NCBI RefSeq assembly: GCF_002243175.1
Contig: NZ_NDYF01000015.1
Coordinates: 5,184 to 69,183, forward strand
Length of the DNA stretch: 64,000 nucleotides
Direction of reading: 5' to 3'
Source of the DNA: Finegoldia magna_J
GTDB lineage: Bacteria; Bacillota; Clostridia; Tissierellales; Peptoniphilaceae
A program made the position numbers and the translations under genes. The first letter of the stretch is position 1. Each line of letters begins with the position of its first letter. Shown here piece by piece: positions 51,915 through 60,490 of this stretch. Under the pieces are notes generated by a model. That model searched no databases and was not told where the DNA came from. It saw only the letters and a list, made by a program, of their open reading frames with translations.

Positions 51915-53519
51915 CTAAAATCTATTTTTTTCTTCAATAAGATTATTATACTCTTCTTCTAGTTTTTCTCTTTCCTCTTTGGGTATCTCCATTGCTAGTC
52001 TAGAACTTATATAGGATATTCTAAAATCAAGTAATAAACTATCTCTATCCTTGCTAATTTTTGTCTTTTTATTTCTATTTTTGTATTGTGATAAATTACC
52101 TTTAAAATTTTTGATTCTTTTATTTTCTATAATCAGAAGTGTATCTGCTATTTTATTTATAAACTCCTCATCATGACTTACAAAAATAAAAGGTCTATCA
52201 TAAGATTTCAATAGATTTTCTAAACTTTCTATTGCTCTTATATCCAAAAAGTTTGTCGGTTCATCAAATATAAGGTAATTAAAGTCAGATGTTAAAATTT
52301 TAGCCAATTTTACCTTAGCTTTTTCTCCATCGCTTAATACGCTTATAATCTTGTATACATCGTCAGTCTTAAGTCCTAATCTTGCAAGAACAATTCTTGT
52401 CATTGTTTCATCATATATAGACGTATTTGATACATTTTTTAAGATGCTGGAATTGTCTTCTAGAATATCACTCATTTGACTAAAATAACCTATTTTAAGA
52501 TTTGGATGCACCCATATATTTTCTTTATTAAGAATCATCTTTAAAAGGGTAGTTTTCCCACTTCCATTTTCTCCAATGAGCGCTATTTTAGAATTGCTGT
52601 TAATTTGAAAGTTGGATTTTTCAAACAAAATCTTATTTTCAAATTTTTTATTCAGGTTTTCCGCTCTTATCAAAATTTTAGAATGAATTCGTTTATTATC
52701 TGGAAAGGATAGTTGTATCTCTTTTTCTTCTTTAGGTTTTTCTTTCGTATCAAGTTGATTTATCCTAGATTCTACAGCTTTTACTTGTTTGTCTAATTTT
52801 TTCTTGTTTTTTTGACCACCCATCTTATGGAGTCTTGCTTCTGAATTCCCCATCCTTTTAGGCGTGGTTCTTACTTTTGATGATTGTTCCTTTATATTGA
52901 TAGCTAGATTTTCTAGTCTTCTTTTTTCTTTTATAAAATTCGAATACTCTTTATCTTGAAACTTTTGTCTTTTTTCTCTTTCTTCGAGATAGAAATTGTA
53001 GTCTCCATTATATTCTTCAATTTTTTCATCCTTTAACTCTAGAATTTTTTTGCAAGTTCTATTTATGAAATCACGATCATGCGAAATTATAAGGTATCCT
53101 GTTTCTCTTGAATTAAGCTTTTCTATAAGTTCTTCTTTTTGCTCGAGGTCTAAATGGGATGTAGGCTCATCTATTAAAAGAAACTTAAAGCTATCTGATA
53201 AAATATCTGTTAGTTTTAACCTTTGTTCCTCACCCGGACTATAATCGTCATCAATCTTTAACTGAGATTTGGAATAGATTTCATCGGAAAAATTTTTAGC
53301 TTGAATATCATAATTTAATAAGTATCCTAAATCTCTATCCACTCTTACTTGACCAGTATAGTCTTTATCTAGTCCTAATATTATTCTTAAAAGAGTAGTT
53401 TTACCCGTTCCATTCTCACCTATTAATGCTATCTTATCATTTTCATTTATTGATAAACTATCAATTTCAAATAGCTTTCTATCTGGTAAAGTTTTTATTA
53501 AGTTTTGTATATCTATCAT
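51915..53519 (-). CDS. ABC-F protein, antibiotic-resistance type
   Basis: A 534-residue protein with two ATPase domains and no membrane part. Walker A motifs are GENGTGKTTLL and GENGSGKTTLL, and the signatures are degenerate (SPGEEQRLKL, LSDGEKAKVKL). The linker between the domains (about residues 190-285) is long and basic (KEQSSKVRTTPKRMGNSEA), like the antibiotic-resistance-domain linker of Vga/Lsa/CplR-type ribosome protectors. A short leader ORF and hairpin precede it, as in inducible resistance genes. The drug class is not predictable from sequence. Start behind AGGAGG. Confidence 0.85.
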   Translation of the reverse strand: MIDIQNLIKTLPDRKLFEIDSLSINENDKIALIGENGTGKTTLLRIILGLDKDYTGQVRVDRDLGYLLNYDIQAKNFSDEIYSKSQLKIDDDYSPGEEQRLKLTDILSDSFKFLLIDEPTSHLDLEQKEELIEKLNSRETGYLIISHDRDFINRTCKKILELKDEKIEEYNGDYNFYLEEREKRQKFQDKEYSNFIKEKRRLENLAINIKEQSSKVRTTPKRMGNSEARLHKMGGQKNKKKLDKQVKAVESRINQLDTKEKPKEEKEIQLSFPDNKRIHSKILIRAENLNKKFENKILFEKSNFQINSNSKIALIGENGSGKTTLLKMILNKENIWVHPNLKIGYFSQMSDILEDNSSILKNVSNTSIYDETMTRIVLARLGLKTDDVYKIISVLSDGEKAKVKLAKILTSDFNYLIFDEPTNFLDIRAIESLENLLKSYDRPFIFVSHDEEFINKIADTLLIIENKRIKNFKGNLSQYKNRNKKTKISKDRDSLLLDFRISYISSRLAMEIPKEEREKLEEEYNNLIEEKNRF

Positions 53520-53539
53520 AAATCCTCCTATGTTTTTTT

Positions 53540-53557
53540 GAGAGGATTTTTCCTCTC
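53540..53557 (-). promoter_or_regulatory. Hairpin between leader peptide and ABC-F gene
   Basis: GAGAGG and CCTCTC pair around a six-base loop, directly touching the leader stop codon. On the minus strand it is followed by A7, not T, so it is not an intrinsic terminator. It may be part of a translational attenuator. Confidence 0.55.
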
Positions 53558-53590
53558 TTAGTTATTTGTAAGACTATATATATTGTTCAT
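53558..53590 (-). CDS. Ten-residue leader peptide of the ABC-F gene
   Basis: Behind a perfect AGGAGG, an ATG at 53590 encodes MNNIYSLTNN and stops at 53558, about 40 bases before the ABC-F start. Genes for ABC-F resistance proteins often have such leaders, on which drug-stalled ribosomes switch RNA folding. The peptide is inferred from site strength and position. Confidence 0.6.
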   Translation of the reverse strand: MNNIYSLTNN

Positions 53591-53859
53591 TTGTCTGTAC
53601 CTCCTAATACTATTTAATAATTTATACCCATAAAAAACAATCAACCCTCTATCATCATAAACCGATTGACTTGTACATTTCACACCTTATTGCTCACCAT
53701 AGCAATAACTCCACCTATCTTTTCTGTAGATTTTTCTTTATCTGCCTTTGTGTTTTCTGTGGAATTTGTTTATATAAAGATTTGAAACCTTTAGTCCATG
53801 TTTTTCAAGAACATACTCTTTGATTTATAAAATCAGTTACCCTTTAAAAATTGGAGATG
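53591..53859. other. Intergenic region before the ABC-F leader
   Basis: AT-rich, with a possible minus-strand promoter near 53610-53650 (TTGATT, 17 bases, ATTATT). I see no gene here. Confidence 0.4.
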
Positions 53860-54190
53860 GATTGTTGATTTTAAATTGATTAGTATGTGCTTGATAGGAC
53901 ATTTATCCTGTTAAATATAACTTTACTATATTTTGCTTAAATTCGAAAGAGTAACTATTATTTTTTCTAAAACCTTTTAACCCTTCATGTCTTTGTGATT
54001 TAAATAAAGTAACTCACCTTCTGACTATTGAATAATCATTGAGTCAATATTTATCGGTTAAATATTTATATCTTCCTTCTTTATTTAAGTGTTATTGTAC
54101 TATTTTCATCTTAAATTCTATACTATATTTTGCCATAAAAAAACTGACCTCTTTAAGTTGGTTTTAGATCCAACTTTTTGGGTCAGTTCA
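53860..54190 (-). mobile_element. IS3-family element relic (orfA end)
   Basis: Minus-strand text from ATG 54136 reads MAKYSIEFKMKIVQ, then a stop, HLNKEGRYKYLTDKY, and after more stops GLKGFRKNNSYSFEFK and IVKLYLTG. These are the typical blocks of an IS150-like IS3 OrfA (helix-turn-helix protein), broken by several stops. A terminal repeat, TGAACTGACCCAAAAAGTTG, starts at about 54188. The orfB integrase half is gone. Confidence 0.75.
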
Positions 54191-54247
54191 GAATTTTAAT
54201 AGTTTATCTTAATATTATTTACTATTTTACACGAACAATACACTCGT

Positions 54248-54862
54248 CTATTCACACTCTATACTCATATAATACTCATCGCAAAACTTATCCCACTTAA
54301 CTGTATAGTCATCATGTGTGAGCAAGGTCAAGTCTTTTGCTGCATATATATTTCTTTTTCTTGCTTCATCAAAGAAATAGTCAAAACCACAGAAGGTTTC
54401 ACTAAGATAGGCGTATACGTACTTGAATCCAAGGCTATATGCAAGGTATAGGCGTGTATGTCCATCTAGGGACGCGTATGTGCCTTCGCGTTTTGTAACT
54501 GGTATGATCACGTCTTCTTCTCTATTGACAAAGCTCTTAACTGCCTTTAATTTATCACTATCGATAAAGAACTGTATTGGCTGGATTTTATCTAGATCAA
54601 GCTTAAAGACCTTCACGTCTTTGAATTTCTTAATAAGCTTACCGCTTTCATCATAAAAATTTATGATATGCTCTGCATTAAATCGAAACTCTTCAATGAC
54701 CTCATCAAAATATGCTTTTCCGCCTTTTATAAGTGCCTCTGTCTGTGATATGATTTTAATTTCTACAGGCACATCGCCATCTGCAATGTAGCAGCCGTGC
54801 TGATATAATGCTTCTTGACTGAAGCGATTGTCATCATATGTATTGATTCTTTTTATTCTCAT
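54248..54862 (-). CDS. Hypothetical protein with ParB/Srx-like domain
   Basis: A 204-residue protein. The middle to C-terminal part resembles the ParB/sulfiredoxin N-terminal fold: LDLDKIQPIQFFIDSDKL, VIIPVTKREGTYASLDGHTRLYLAYSLGF, where GHTRLYLA equals the GxxRxxA motif of ParB. The N-terminal 90 residues are unfamiliar. ParB-like domains bind DNA or hydrolyse CTP, but a role in segregation is unlikely for a lone gene. It could belong to a mobile-element relic like its neighbours. Confidence 0.6.
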   Translation of the reverse strand: MRIKRINTYDDNRFSQEALYQHGCYIADGDVPVEIKIISQTEALIKGGKAYFDEVIEEFRFNAEHIINFYDESGKLIKKFKDVKVFKLDLDKIQPIQFFIDSDKLKAVKSFVNREEDVIIPVTKREGTYASLDGHTRLYLAYSLGFKYVYAYLSETFCGFDYFFDEARKRNIYAAKDLTLLTHDDYTVKWDKFCDEYYMSIECE

Positions 54863-54913
54863 TTATTATCATTTATTCTCCTTAAATTTACATGTATATT
54901 CGATTGAATATTT

Positions 54914-55158
54914 TCACTCACACAAATCCTTTACATATATTTGACAAGGGTTCCACTCGTCCCATAAACCAGAGAAGACTTCTTTTTTTAGTGTTTCTCC
55001 GATGTTTACACTAAATGGACACCATCTCTAAATAGTAGTAATAGTCATCGTCGACTTCGTTTTCTGCAAACAATACGCAATCAGCCTCGACTATAATTTC
55101 TGCTGTCCTTTATCTAAATGCTTTTTTTATCGTTAACAATAACGAAATTATTCTCCAT
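54914..55158 (-). pseudogene. Decayed gene fragment
   Basis: From ATG 55158 the minus strand reads MENNFVIVNDKK and stops. In other frames IIVEADCVLFAENEVDDDYYYYLEM and NIGETLKKEVFSGLWDEWNPCQ follow (each less than full length here), ending at TGA 54914. At least two frameshifts separate pieces of one small acidic protein. Family unknown; one intact relative would settle it. Confidence 0.5.
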
Positions 55159-55210
55159 AATTTTTCTGCTTATATTTTTTATGTCTCGCAATAATCTCTT
55201 TTTGCCTGTA

Positions 55211-55798
55211 TTATTTAGCTCGTATTTTGATATGTCCGCTACTTAGTCCTTTACTTAATTCCCTATCAGGAAAAAACATTATTTCAAGTTCATTAAAAGC
55301 ATCTTTTGTTACCATATATTCATTTTTAAGTAGATCATCAAAATATCTATTAATATATTCTTCACTTTCATCAGTAATAATTGCTTTTATGCTATCATGA
55401 AAAATTTCTTTCATTCCTTCCATACCAATATCTGCATTTTCATTTGTTTTGTTTATAGTTATAACTATCTTATTTGTATCGTTTGCGTTTAACATCTCAA
55501 CTGCATAACCATAAGTTTCTCCAAAATATTTAGTCCTAATATTTCCTCTTTTTATGTTAATAATAGGGCTATTAGAAAAAGAGTTATAATTTGCTATAAA
55601 ATTGTTCACAACTTTATCCTTAGCATATTCTGTATCTTTAACTTTCTCTTCGGATATATTTTTAGTTTTATCAAATTTTTCTGTTGCTTGTTCACTTTTA
55701 ACATTTATCTCTTCTTTTTCTTTTAAAGATTCACATGCAACTAATGGAATCATACATACTACAATCAATAAAAGACTTATTAATTTTTTCTCTCCCAA
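55211..55798 (-). CDS. Hypothetical lipoprotein
   Basis: A 195-residue predicted lipoprotein with lipobox VACE (Cys 22) after a signal peptide. A charged linker follows, then a mixed alpha/beta domain (NFIANYNSFSNSPIINIKRGNIRTKYFG, here cut to NSPIINIKRGNIRTKY). I know no family. Similar single-domain lipoproteins of Firmicutes are unassigned. It ends ELSKGLSSGHIKIRAK. Confidence 0.65.
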   Translation of the reverse strand: MGEKKLISLLLIVVCMIPLVACESLKEKEEINVKSEQATEKFDKTKNISEEKVKDTEYAKDKVVNNFIANYNSFSNSPIINIKRGNIRTKYFGETYGYAVEMLNANDTNKIVITINKTNENADIGMEGMKEIFHDSIKAIITDESEEYINRYFDDLLKNEYMVTKDAFNELEIMFFPDRELSKGLSSGHIKIRAK

Positions 55799-56210
55799 TT
55801 TTATTTTCTCCTTAAAGCCTTACAAATCTCACAACGCATCCCCTTGTCGAATCAATCCAATCAGGCTTTGTTTACACTCGCCTTCTTGGAGATTCTTAGA
55901 ACCAGACCTCATGATTATTTTCACTTCGTTATACTAATAACTAATAATATTACAGTCTCAACGTGATATTATTAAACAATTTTCTAAAATTATATTCTCA
56001 CAAAAACACATTGAATTCTATAGGTTTATAATAATCTTATGTTTTCAAATTTACTTTTTTGATTAGGCTATTTTGATGATGGTTCTCACATCATTTTCTA
56101 AATCTTCTAAAGTTTCAATTTCTACATCTTCATTATTTTTGTTTAAATTTGTAACAGTAGAATATAACTAACCTACTGCAATATTAAGTGCTAATCTAAA
56201 AATATAAACA
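55799..56210. other. Intergenic region with a decayed fragment
   Basis: Minus-strand text at about 56066-56200 reads VYIFRLALNIAVG, a stop, then LYSTVTNLNKNNEDVEIE ... NDVRTIIKIA in the same frame, ending in TAA. It looks like the tail of a gene with a nonsense codon. Nothing else is seen. Confidence 0.4.
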
Positions 56211-57107
56211 TTAATTTTCAGCTAGTATATTTTTTATATTATCAAAAAAATCCATCAAACTATTTTTCAACTCTGACAACAAGCAAGTTTCCTCATTTTT
56301 AGTCTTAAGATTTAAGTAAGTAATCTGTTCGTTTCTAATTGAAGAACTCTCAATATCATGAGCTAATGAATTTCTCAAATTTATCCAATTTTGTTGTGGA
56401 GCAGATGTATTATATAATTCTTTGAACAATTTATTTTTAACCTCGATCTTTCCTCTTAATTTTTTATCAATCTCAATTGCTAATATTTTTTTAGAAAAAT
56501 CAGAAATGTTATTCTCTTTGGGAATTTTATTAACAATTACACTTTTAAACATACTTTCTGTAATACTAAATGCTGCTAATAACAATGACTTTTTAGTCAA
56601 TTCATCGGATGTAGCTTCAATTCTGCTAAATATATAGTTTATTTTTTCGTCGAATAAGTTAACCTCTATTGGATAATTTATATATGCTAACAACTCACTT
56701 TCTGAACTATCCACCATATTATTCCAATAAGTTAACTCTGTTGGAAGTTCTTGCTCATATTCTGTCCCATAAGGAACACCGTACAAATCAAGACACTCAG
56801 ATACAATAAGATCTGCAATTTTATTATCTCTCTCAATAAATTTAACTTTTGAATCTAATTCTTCATTTAAATATTCTATACTTTTAACACCCAAGTTAGA
56901 TAATTCTGATAATAAATCAATGTACTCTTGAATTGATAAAATCTTTCCCCAAGGTAGTTCAATACATACTTCGGCTAATAATTCTTTTTCATAACATTCT
57001 CTAAATCTATCCCATTCAACATAATTTCCATAAATGATATCATCCGTTCCAGTTTCCTGATCAAGAAAATTTAATATCTCTTCTTGCCAATCTTTATAAT
57101 CAAACAT
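56211..57107 (-). CDS. Hypothetical protein with C-terminal HEPN-like motif
   Basis: A 298-residue protein. The C-terminal third is helical and contains WINLRNSLAHDIES, the R-x4-H motif of HEPN ribonucleases and MAE_28990/RiboL-PSP-like proteins. The N-terminal half (FDYKDWQEEILNFLDQ ... PWGKILSIQEYIDLLSEL) is not recognised. HEPN proteins are common in toxin and anti-phage systems, but no partner gene is clear here. The RNase role is inferred. Confidence 0.65.
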   Translation of the reverse strand: MFDYKDWQEEILNFLDQETGTDDIIYGNYVEWDRFRECYEKELLAEVCIELPWGKILSIQEYIDLLSELSNLGVKSIEYLNEELDSKVKFIERDNKIADLIVSECLDLYGVPYGTEYEQELPTELTYWNNMVDSSESELLAYINYPIEVNLFDEKINYIFSRIEATSDELTKKSLLLAAFSITESMFKSVIVNKIPKENNISDFSKKILAIEIDKKLRGKIEVKNKLFKELYNTSAPQQNWINLRNSLAHDIESSSIRNEQITYLNLKTKNEETCLLSELKNSLMDFFDNIKNILAEN

Positions 57108-57349
57108 TCTAATTCCCCCAACTAAATTATAAATTCTTATTTTTAATTTACCACTTTAATGAACTTTTTCTTTTTTACCACTACAATCTATATTTAATCA
57201 CAAATATAATTAGGACAGAAAGCGCTTTATTTCTACCCTTCTATTCGGCTTTATCTAAATAAGTTACATTTTTCTATCTTTGTTTATGTTGCATATTTTC
57301 TATATTTGAAACACCTAAAATTTATATCTGTATTTCCGAATTATATTTC
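57108..57349. other. Intergenic AT-rich stretch, no gene seen
   Basis: About 240 bases between the HEPN-like gene and the recombinase fragment. I see no gene, hairpin or repeat that I can support. Confidence 0.5.
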
Positions 57350-57613
57350 TTACTCTTTCTCGCAGCGTTCCATCTTATAAAATTCCACATTGCTTCAAAA
57401 TGCCATTTAAAGTTGAACTGCTCCAAATTGCTCTTTTGATATTATTCCATCATGATGATCCTTATTCAAATACTGATTCTCATAGTTGCAGGAATTAACA
57501 ATTGCCACATTTCCGGTATTCTTCCTCCTGTTCAATATAGATTTAATTCCTTTCTTACTTCAACGAGCTTTTCCTTTCGGCGATTTAATACCGTTTGTTT
57601 TTAACCTATTTCT
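57350..57613 (-). pseudogene. Serine recombinase (resolvase) C-terminal fragment
   Basis: One minus-strand frame without start reads RNRLKTNGIKSPKGKAR, stop, SKKGIKSILNRRKNTGNVAIV, NYENQYLNKDHHDGIISKEQF, stop and SNVEFYKMER. The order RLxTxGIxSPxGKxxW, ILxNxKYTGNV, HxxIIxxExF is the recombinase domain of large serine recombinases. Three in-frame stops (one where Trp is expected) show decay. Confidence 0.7.
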
Positions 57614-57627
57614 AAATACAACTAATG

Positions 57628-57747
57628 CTATAACTTTCCAAATATCATTTGAAGATATTTATGATTAACTTTATCTATTAAGCGTATATGGTAATATCCC
57701 ATGGCTATCATAGTTGCGTAGAATGGTTGTATACTTAGTGCTTTCAT
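57628..57747 (-). pseudogene. ASCH-domain protein N-terminal fragment
   Basis: Thirty-nine codons start MKALSIQPFYATMIAMGY, as in ASCH-domain proteins (MKALSIxPxxAxxIxxG), then turn to unrelated text ending QMIFGKL. The rest of the domain is missing. It lies directly upstream of the recombinase fragment, so a deletion probably joined two genes of a former element. Confidence 0.6.
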
Positions 57748-57780
57748 TTGTGTTTCCTCTTTTTAAAATTTCTTATGTAC

Positions 57781-57811
57781 AAAATCGGGTTTGATTGTCA
57801 AACCCGATTTT
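57781..57811. terminator. Intrinsic terminator of the dipeptidase gene
   Basis: AAAATCGGGTTTGA and TCAAACCCGATTTT form a perfect 14-bp stem with a three-base loop. Confidence 0.85.
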
Positions 57812-57820
57812 AGTTAAATA

Positions 57821-59287
57821 TTAGTTGTCACTTCTTGCAAATCCGTTTTTCATTTCGCAGCTTGCTGTGAATAAAACGTCGTGAAGTAATTTGTCTGTTT
57901 TTTCTTTTAAGAAATCTGCCATTTCTTGGTTTGCTTTTTCAAGTAATTCGTGAGCGTTACCTGAGTTCTTAGCAAATTCTTCGTCGTATTTGTTGATGAT
58001 TTCGTTGGATTTGGATTGAATTGCTCCTTGATATCTTTCGATAAAGATTGCTGTTTTGTTGAAGTGTGCATCGCAAAGTGCAGCTATGATTCTGTTAGCC
58101 CAGTAGAAGTTTTCTGATGTTGCTTTTACTACTTGATCACCTACATAGCTTGGAGTTGTTTCTACGTTTGCGTAGAATGCAACGGCTGCGTTGAATGCGT
58201 TGCTACCGAATGACAACCATTGAATTGCTCTAATTTCTTCTGGAGCGTATGGTCTTATTTGTGTAAAATGAGTTACATTGTCACGGCTAATTCCCAATGG
58301 ACGATACATTCCACGGTAGTTTGGATCTCCGTGTTTTGCGTAGCAATCATAAGGTGTTCCTTCGTAGTGGCTGGACAATATTGTCTTCATATCTTCAACT
58401 GTGATTTTTCTTTCTGGTACCATTGCCCATGGCAAATCATCAGATTCTGGTGTAAAATCAGCATCAACTCCATCCCAAATCAATGTTTTTGGATTGAAAT
58501 ATCTTAGCATAATCCATGCTCTTGGTGTGTTGTATGTGTGATCTGAATGATCATGAGATCCGTATGCTAATCTTGGATTTACATAATCTTCTTGATCTAA
58601 GAATAGGTGATGTTTTTCGGACCATTCTTTCAAATCTTTTGAGCACATGAATTCATTTTGTTCGCCGTAAGCATCATCAAAATCGAAATAATCAATTCCC
58701 AATTGGTTTGGCATTACAACGTATGCATCATCAGGAACTCTTCTTGCCATCCAGTGATGTCCGCCGATTGTTTCCAACCACCAAATTTCGTCAACATCTT
58801 GGAATGCGATTCCGTTTGATTCATAAGTTCCGTGTTCTTCAAGTAATTTACCTAATCTTTCAACGCCTTCTCTTGCAGAGTTGATGTAAGGAAGAACCAA
58901 AGTTACGAAATCTTCTTCTCCAAGTCCACCGAATTTTTCATCTTTTGTTGGAGATTGAATCAAAGGATCTGCTCCTTGAACTCTTGGATTAGTAGTGATC
59001 GTTTCAGTAGCGCTCATTGAAATATTTTTTTCGTTAACGCCTGATGCCGCCCAATCTCCTTCAAATGTGTCAGAGTTTGGAAGTGCTGTGTATCTCATAG
59101 GATTATCAGGTAAATCCACCTTGCATCCTGATAAAACTGATTCGTATTTTCTTGGTTGATCTTCTGGTTTTACAACGATAAATCTCTTAGCTGTAAAAAT
59201 TCCAGAAGGAGAATCTTCACTTCTTGAAATAATTGTGGAGCCGTCAAAGCTCGCTTCTTTACCTACTAATAATGTAGTACATGCCAT
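57821..59287 (-). CDS. Peptidase C69 family dipeptidase
   Basis: A 488-residue N-terminal-nucleophile dipeptidase. The chain starts MACTTLLVGKEASFDGST, with Cys 3 as the nucleophile after processing. SRSEDS, GDWAASGVNEKNISMSATET and WWLETIGGHHWMARRVPDD follow, as in PepD/DipA enzymes. It cleaves a broad range of dipeptides in the cytoplasm, which suits an organism feeding on peptides. No propeptide is seen beyond Met-Ala. Its own terminator follows. Confidence 0.92.
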   Translation of the reverse strand: MACTTLLVGKEASFDGSTIISRSEDSPSGIFTAKRFIVVKPEDQPRKYESVLSGCKVDLPDNPMRYTALPNSDTFEGDWAASGVNEKNISMSATETITTNPRVQGADPLIQSPTKDEKFGGLGEEDFVTLVLPYINSAREGVERLGKLLEEHGTYESNGIAFQDVDEIWWLETIGGHHWMARRVPDDAYVVMPNQLGIDYFDFDDAYGEQNEFMCSKDLKEWSEKHHLFLDQEDYVNPRLAYGSHDHSDHTYNTPRAWIMLRYFNPKTLIWDGVDADFTPESDDLPWAMVPERKITVEDMKTILSSHYEGTPYDCYAKHGDPNYRGMYRPLGISRDNVTHFTQIRPYAPEEIRAIQWLSFGSNAFNAAVAFYANVETTPSYVGDQVVKATSENFYWANRIIAALCDAHFNKTAIFIERYQGAIQSKSNEIINKYDEEFAKNSGNAHELLEKANQEMADFLKEKTDKLLHDVLFTASCEMKNGFARSDN

Positions 59288-59372
59288 AATTACATACCTC
59301 CTTAAATGTGATACTTTTTTTAATATCCAATATCATTATACCCCTTTTTTCATATTTTTTACACAGAAAAAA

Positions 59373-59404
59373 GAAAAAAGACTATCGTTTTTTTGATAGT
59401 CCTT
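59373..59404 (-). terminator. Intrinsic terminator after the AbrB-like gene
   Basis: The minus strand has GGACTATC, a loop of A, then GATAGTC and T6. Confidence 0.8.
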
Positions 59405-59410
59405 TTGATT

Positions 59411-59620
59411 TTATTCCTCTTCGTTTAATGCATCGATTGTATCATCAGTCAATCCCTTTAATTTTTCGACATAGTTTGCATCGTGATTTTTCTTAGGAAT
59501 CAATATTATCCTGTCGTTTTCAAGTTCACACTCAAATATATCTCCAACTCTTAGGTCGTATTTTCTCATTAATATATCTGGTATTGTAATTTTGTTTCCT
59601 TTTTCTACTTCGAAATTCAT
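59411..59620 (-). CDS. AbrB/SpoVT-type DNA-binding protein
   Basis: A 69-residue protein with the swapped-hairpin AbrB fold: VEKGNKITIPDILMRKYDLRVGDIFECEL (shown as GNKITIPDILMRKYDLRVGD). It could be an antitoxin of MazE type or a small transcription factor. No toxin gene lies beside it. The zinc operon lies directly upstream on the same strand, separated by 30 bases, so it may be read with it. Confidence 0.8.
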   Translation of the reverse strand: MNFEVEKGNKITIPDILMRKYDLRVGDIFECELENDRIILIPKKNHDANYVEKLKGLTDDTIDALNEEE

Positions 59621-59650
59621 ATTATCCTGCCTTCTTCTGTAATGTTGTGT

Positions 59651-60490
59651 TTACTTTATTTTAGCATTATTTCTTGAATTTGAAAAGTTTTTCCTATTTG
59701 GTTGTTTAATTTTTGAATATGCTACGAAAACTATCATTCCTATAACTACATTTACTACGATTGCTCCACCTGGTTTAATATCAAATTGATAAGATTGAAC
59801 TATTCCCAACATCATATACAAAATACCGAGTATTATCGTTATGATGTATGTTTTCTTGTAGCTTTTTGCAATTATGAGTGCTGTGGCTACGGGAAGTACA
59901 ATCAAAGATGTCACCATCAACGCTCCAACGATTTTGACTGCAAGAGCTATAGTAATCGCTGATAAAAAAGTAAATATTGCATTAATTCGATTTACTTTCA
60001 CCCCAGCAAGACGAGCGATGTTTTTGTCGATAGAAATAGCCAATAGTCCGGAATATTGCGATATAGACACCACTAAAATTAATATAAAAATCACAGAAAT
60101 ATTTATCACATCTCTGTTTGTTACAGAAGAAATGCTTCCGAAAAGATACGATTCAAATGAGTTTCCTCCAGGAGCAAAATCAGATAATATCGCTGCAATT
60201 CCAAGTCCCGTACTCATTATGACAGCAGTTGCCATATCTCCGTATTGCGGAAATTTTTTCCTGATTAATTCGATTAAAAATGCCGCTACAACACAGACTA
60301 TTGCAGAGCCTAATAAAGGATCAAATCCTAAAATAAGTCCAAGCCCAACTCCACTAAGAGCAGTATGAGAAAGCGCATCTCCTATCATCGATGTTTTACG
60401 ATTAACCATTATTATTCCAATCATCGGAATCATTATCGAAAGCATCAATCCTGCTACCAATGCTTTTCTCATAAACGCAAATTCTAGCAT
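59651..60490 (-). CDS. znuB: Zinc/manganese ABC permease
   Basis: A 279-residue permease of the ABC-3 family with eight or nine helices. Markers are MIGDALSHTALSGVGLGLILG (D-x4-H near residue 40), YGDMATAVIMSTGLGIA, LFGSI and LVTSLIVLPVATAL-like LMVTSLIVLPVA. It moves zinc or manganese delivered by the lipoprotein. Its start overlaps the ATPase stop by seven bases. Zinc is favoured by the neighbouring ZinT gene. Confidence 0.9.
   Translation of the reverse strand: MLEFAFMRKALVAGLMLSIMIPMIGIIMVNRKTSMIGDALSHTALSGVGLGLILGFDPLLGSAIVCVVAAFLIELIRKKFPQYGDMATAVIMSTGLGIAAILSDFAPGGNSFESYLFGSISSVTNRDVINISVIFILILVVSISQYSGLLAISIDKNIARLAGVKVNRINAIFTFLSAITIALAVKIVGALMVTSLIVLPVATALIIAKSYKKTYIITIILGILYMMLGIVQSYQFDIKPGGAIVVNVVIGMIVFVAYSKIKQPNRKNFSNSRNNAKIK

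Noticed and set aside
53540..53557. Intrinsic terminator before the ABC-F gene
   Set aside because: The hairpin is followed by A residues and not by T on the coding strand.
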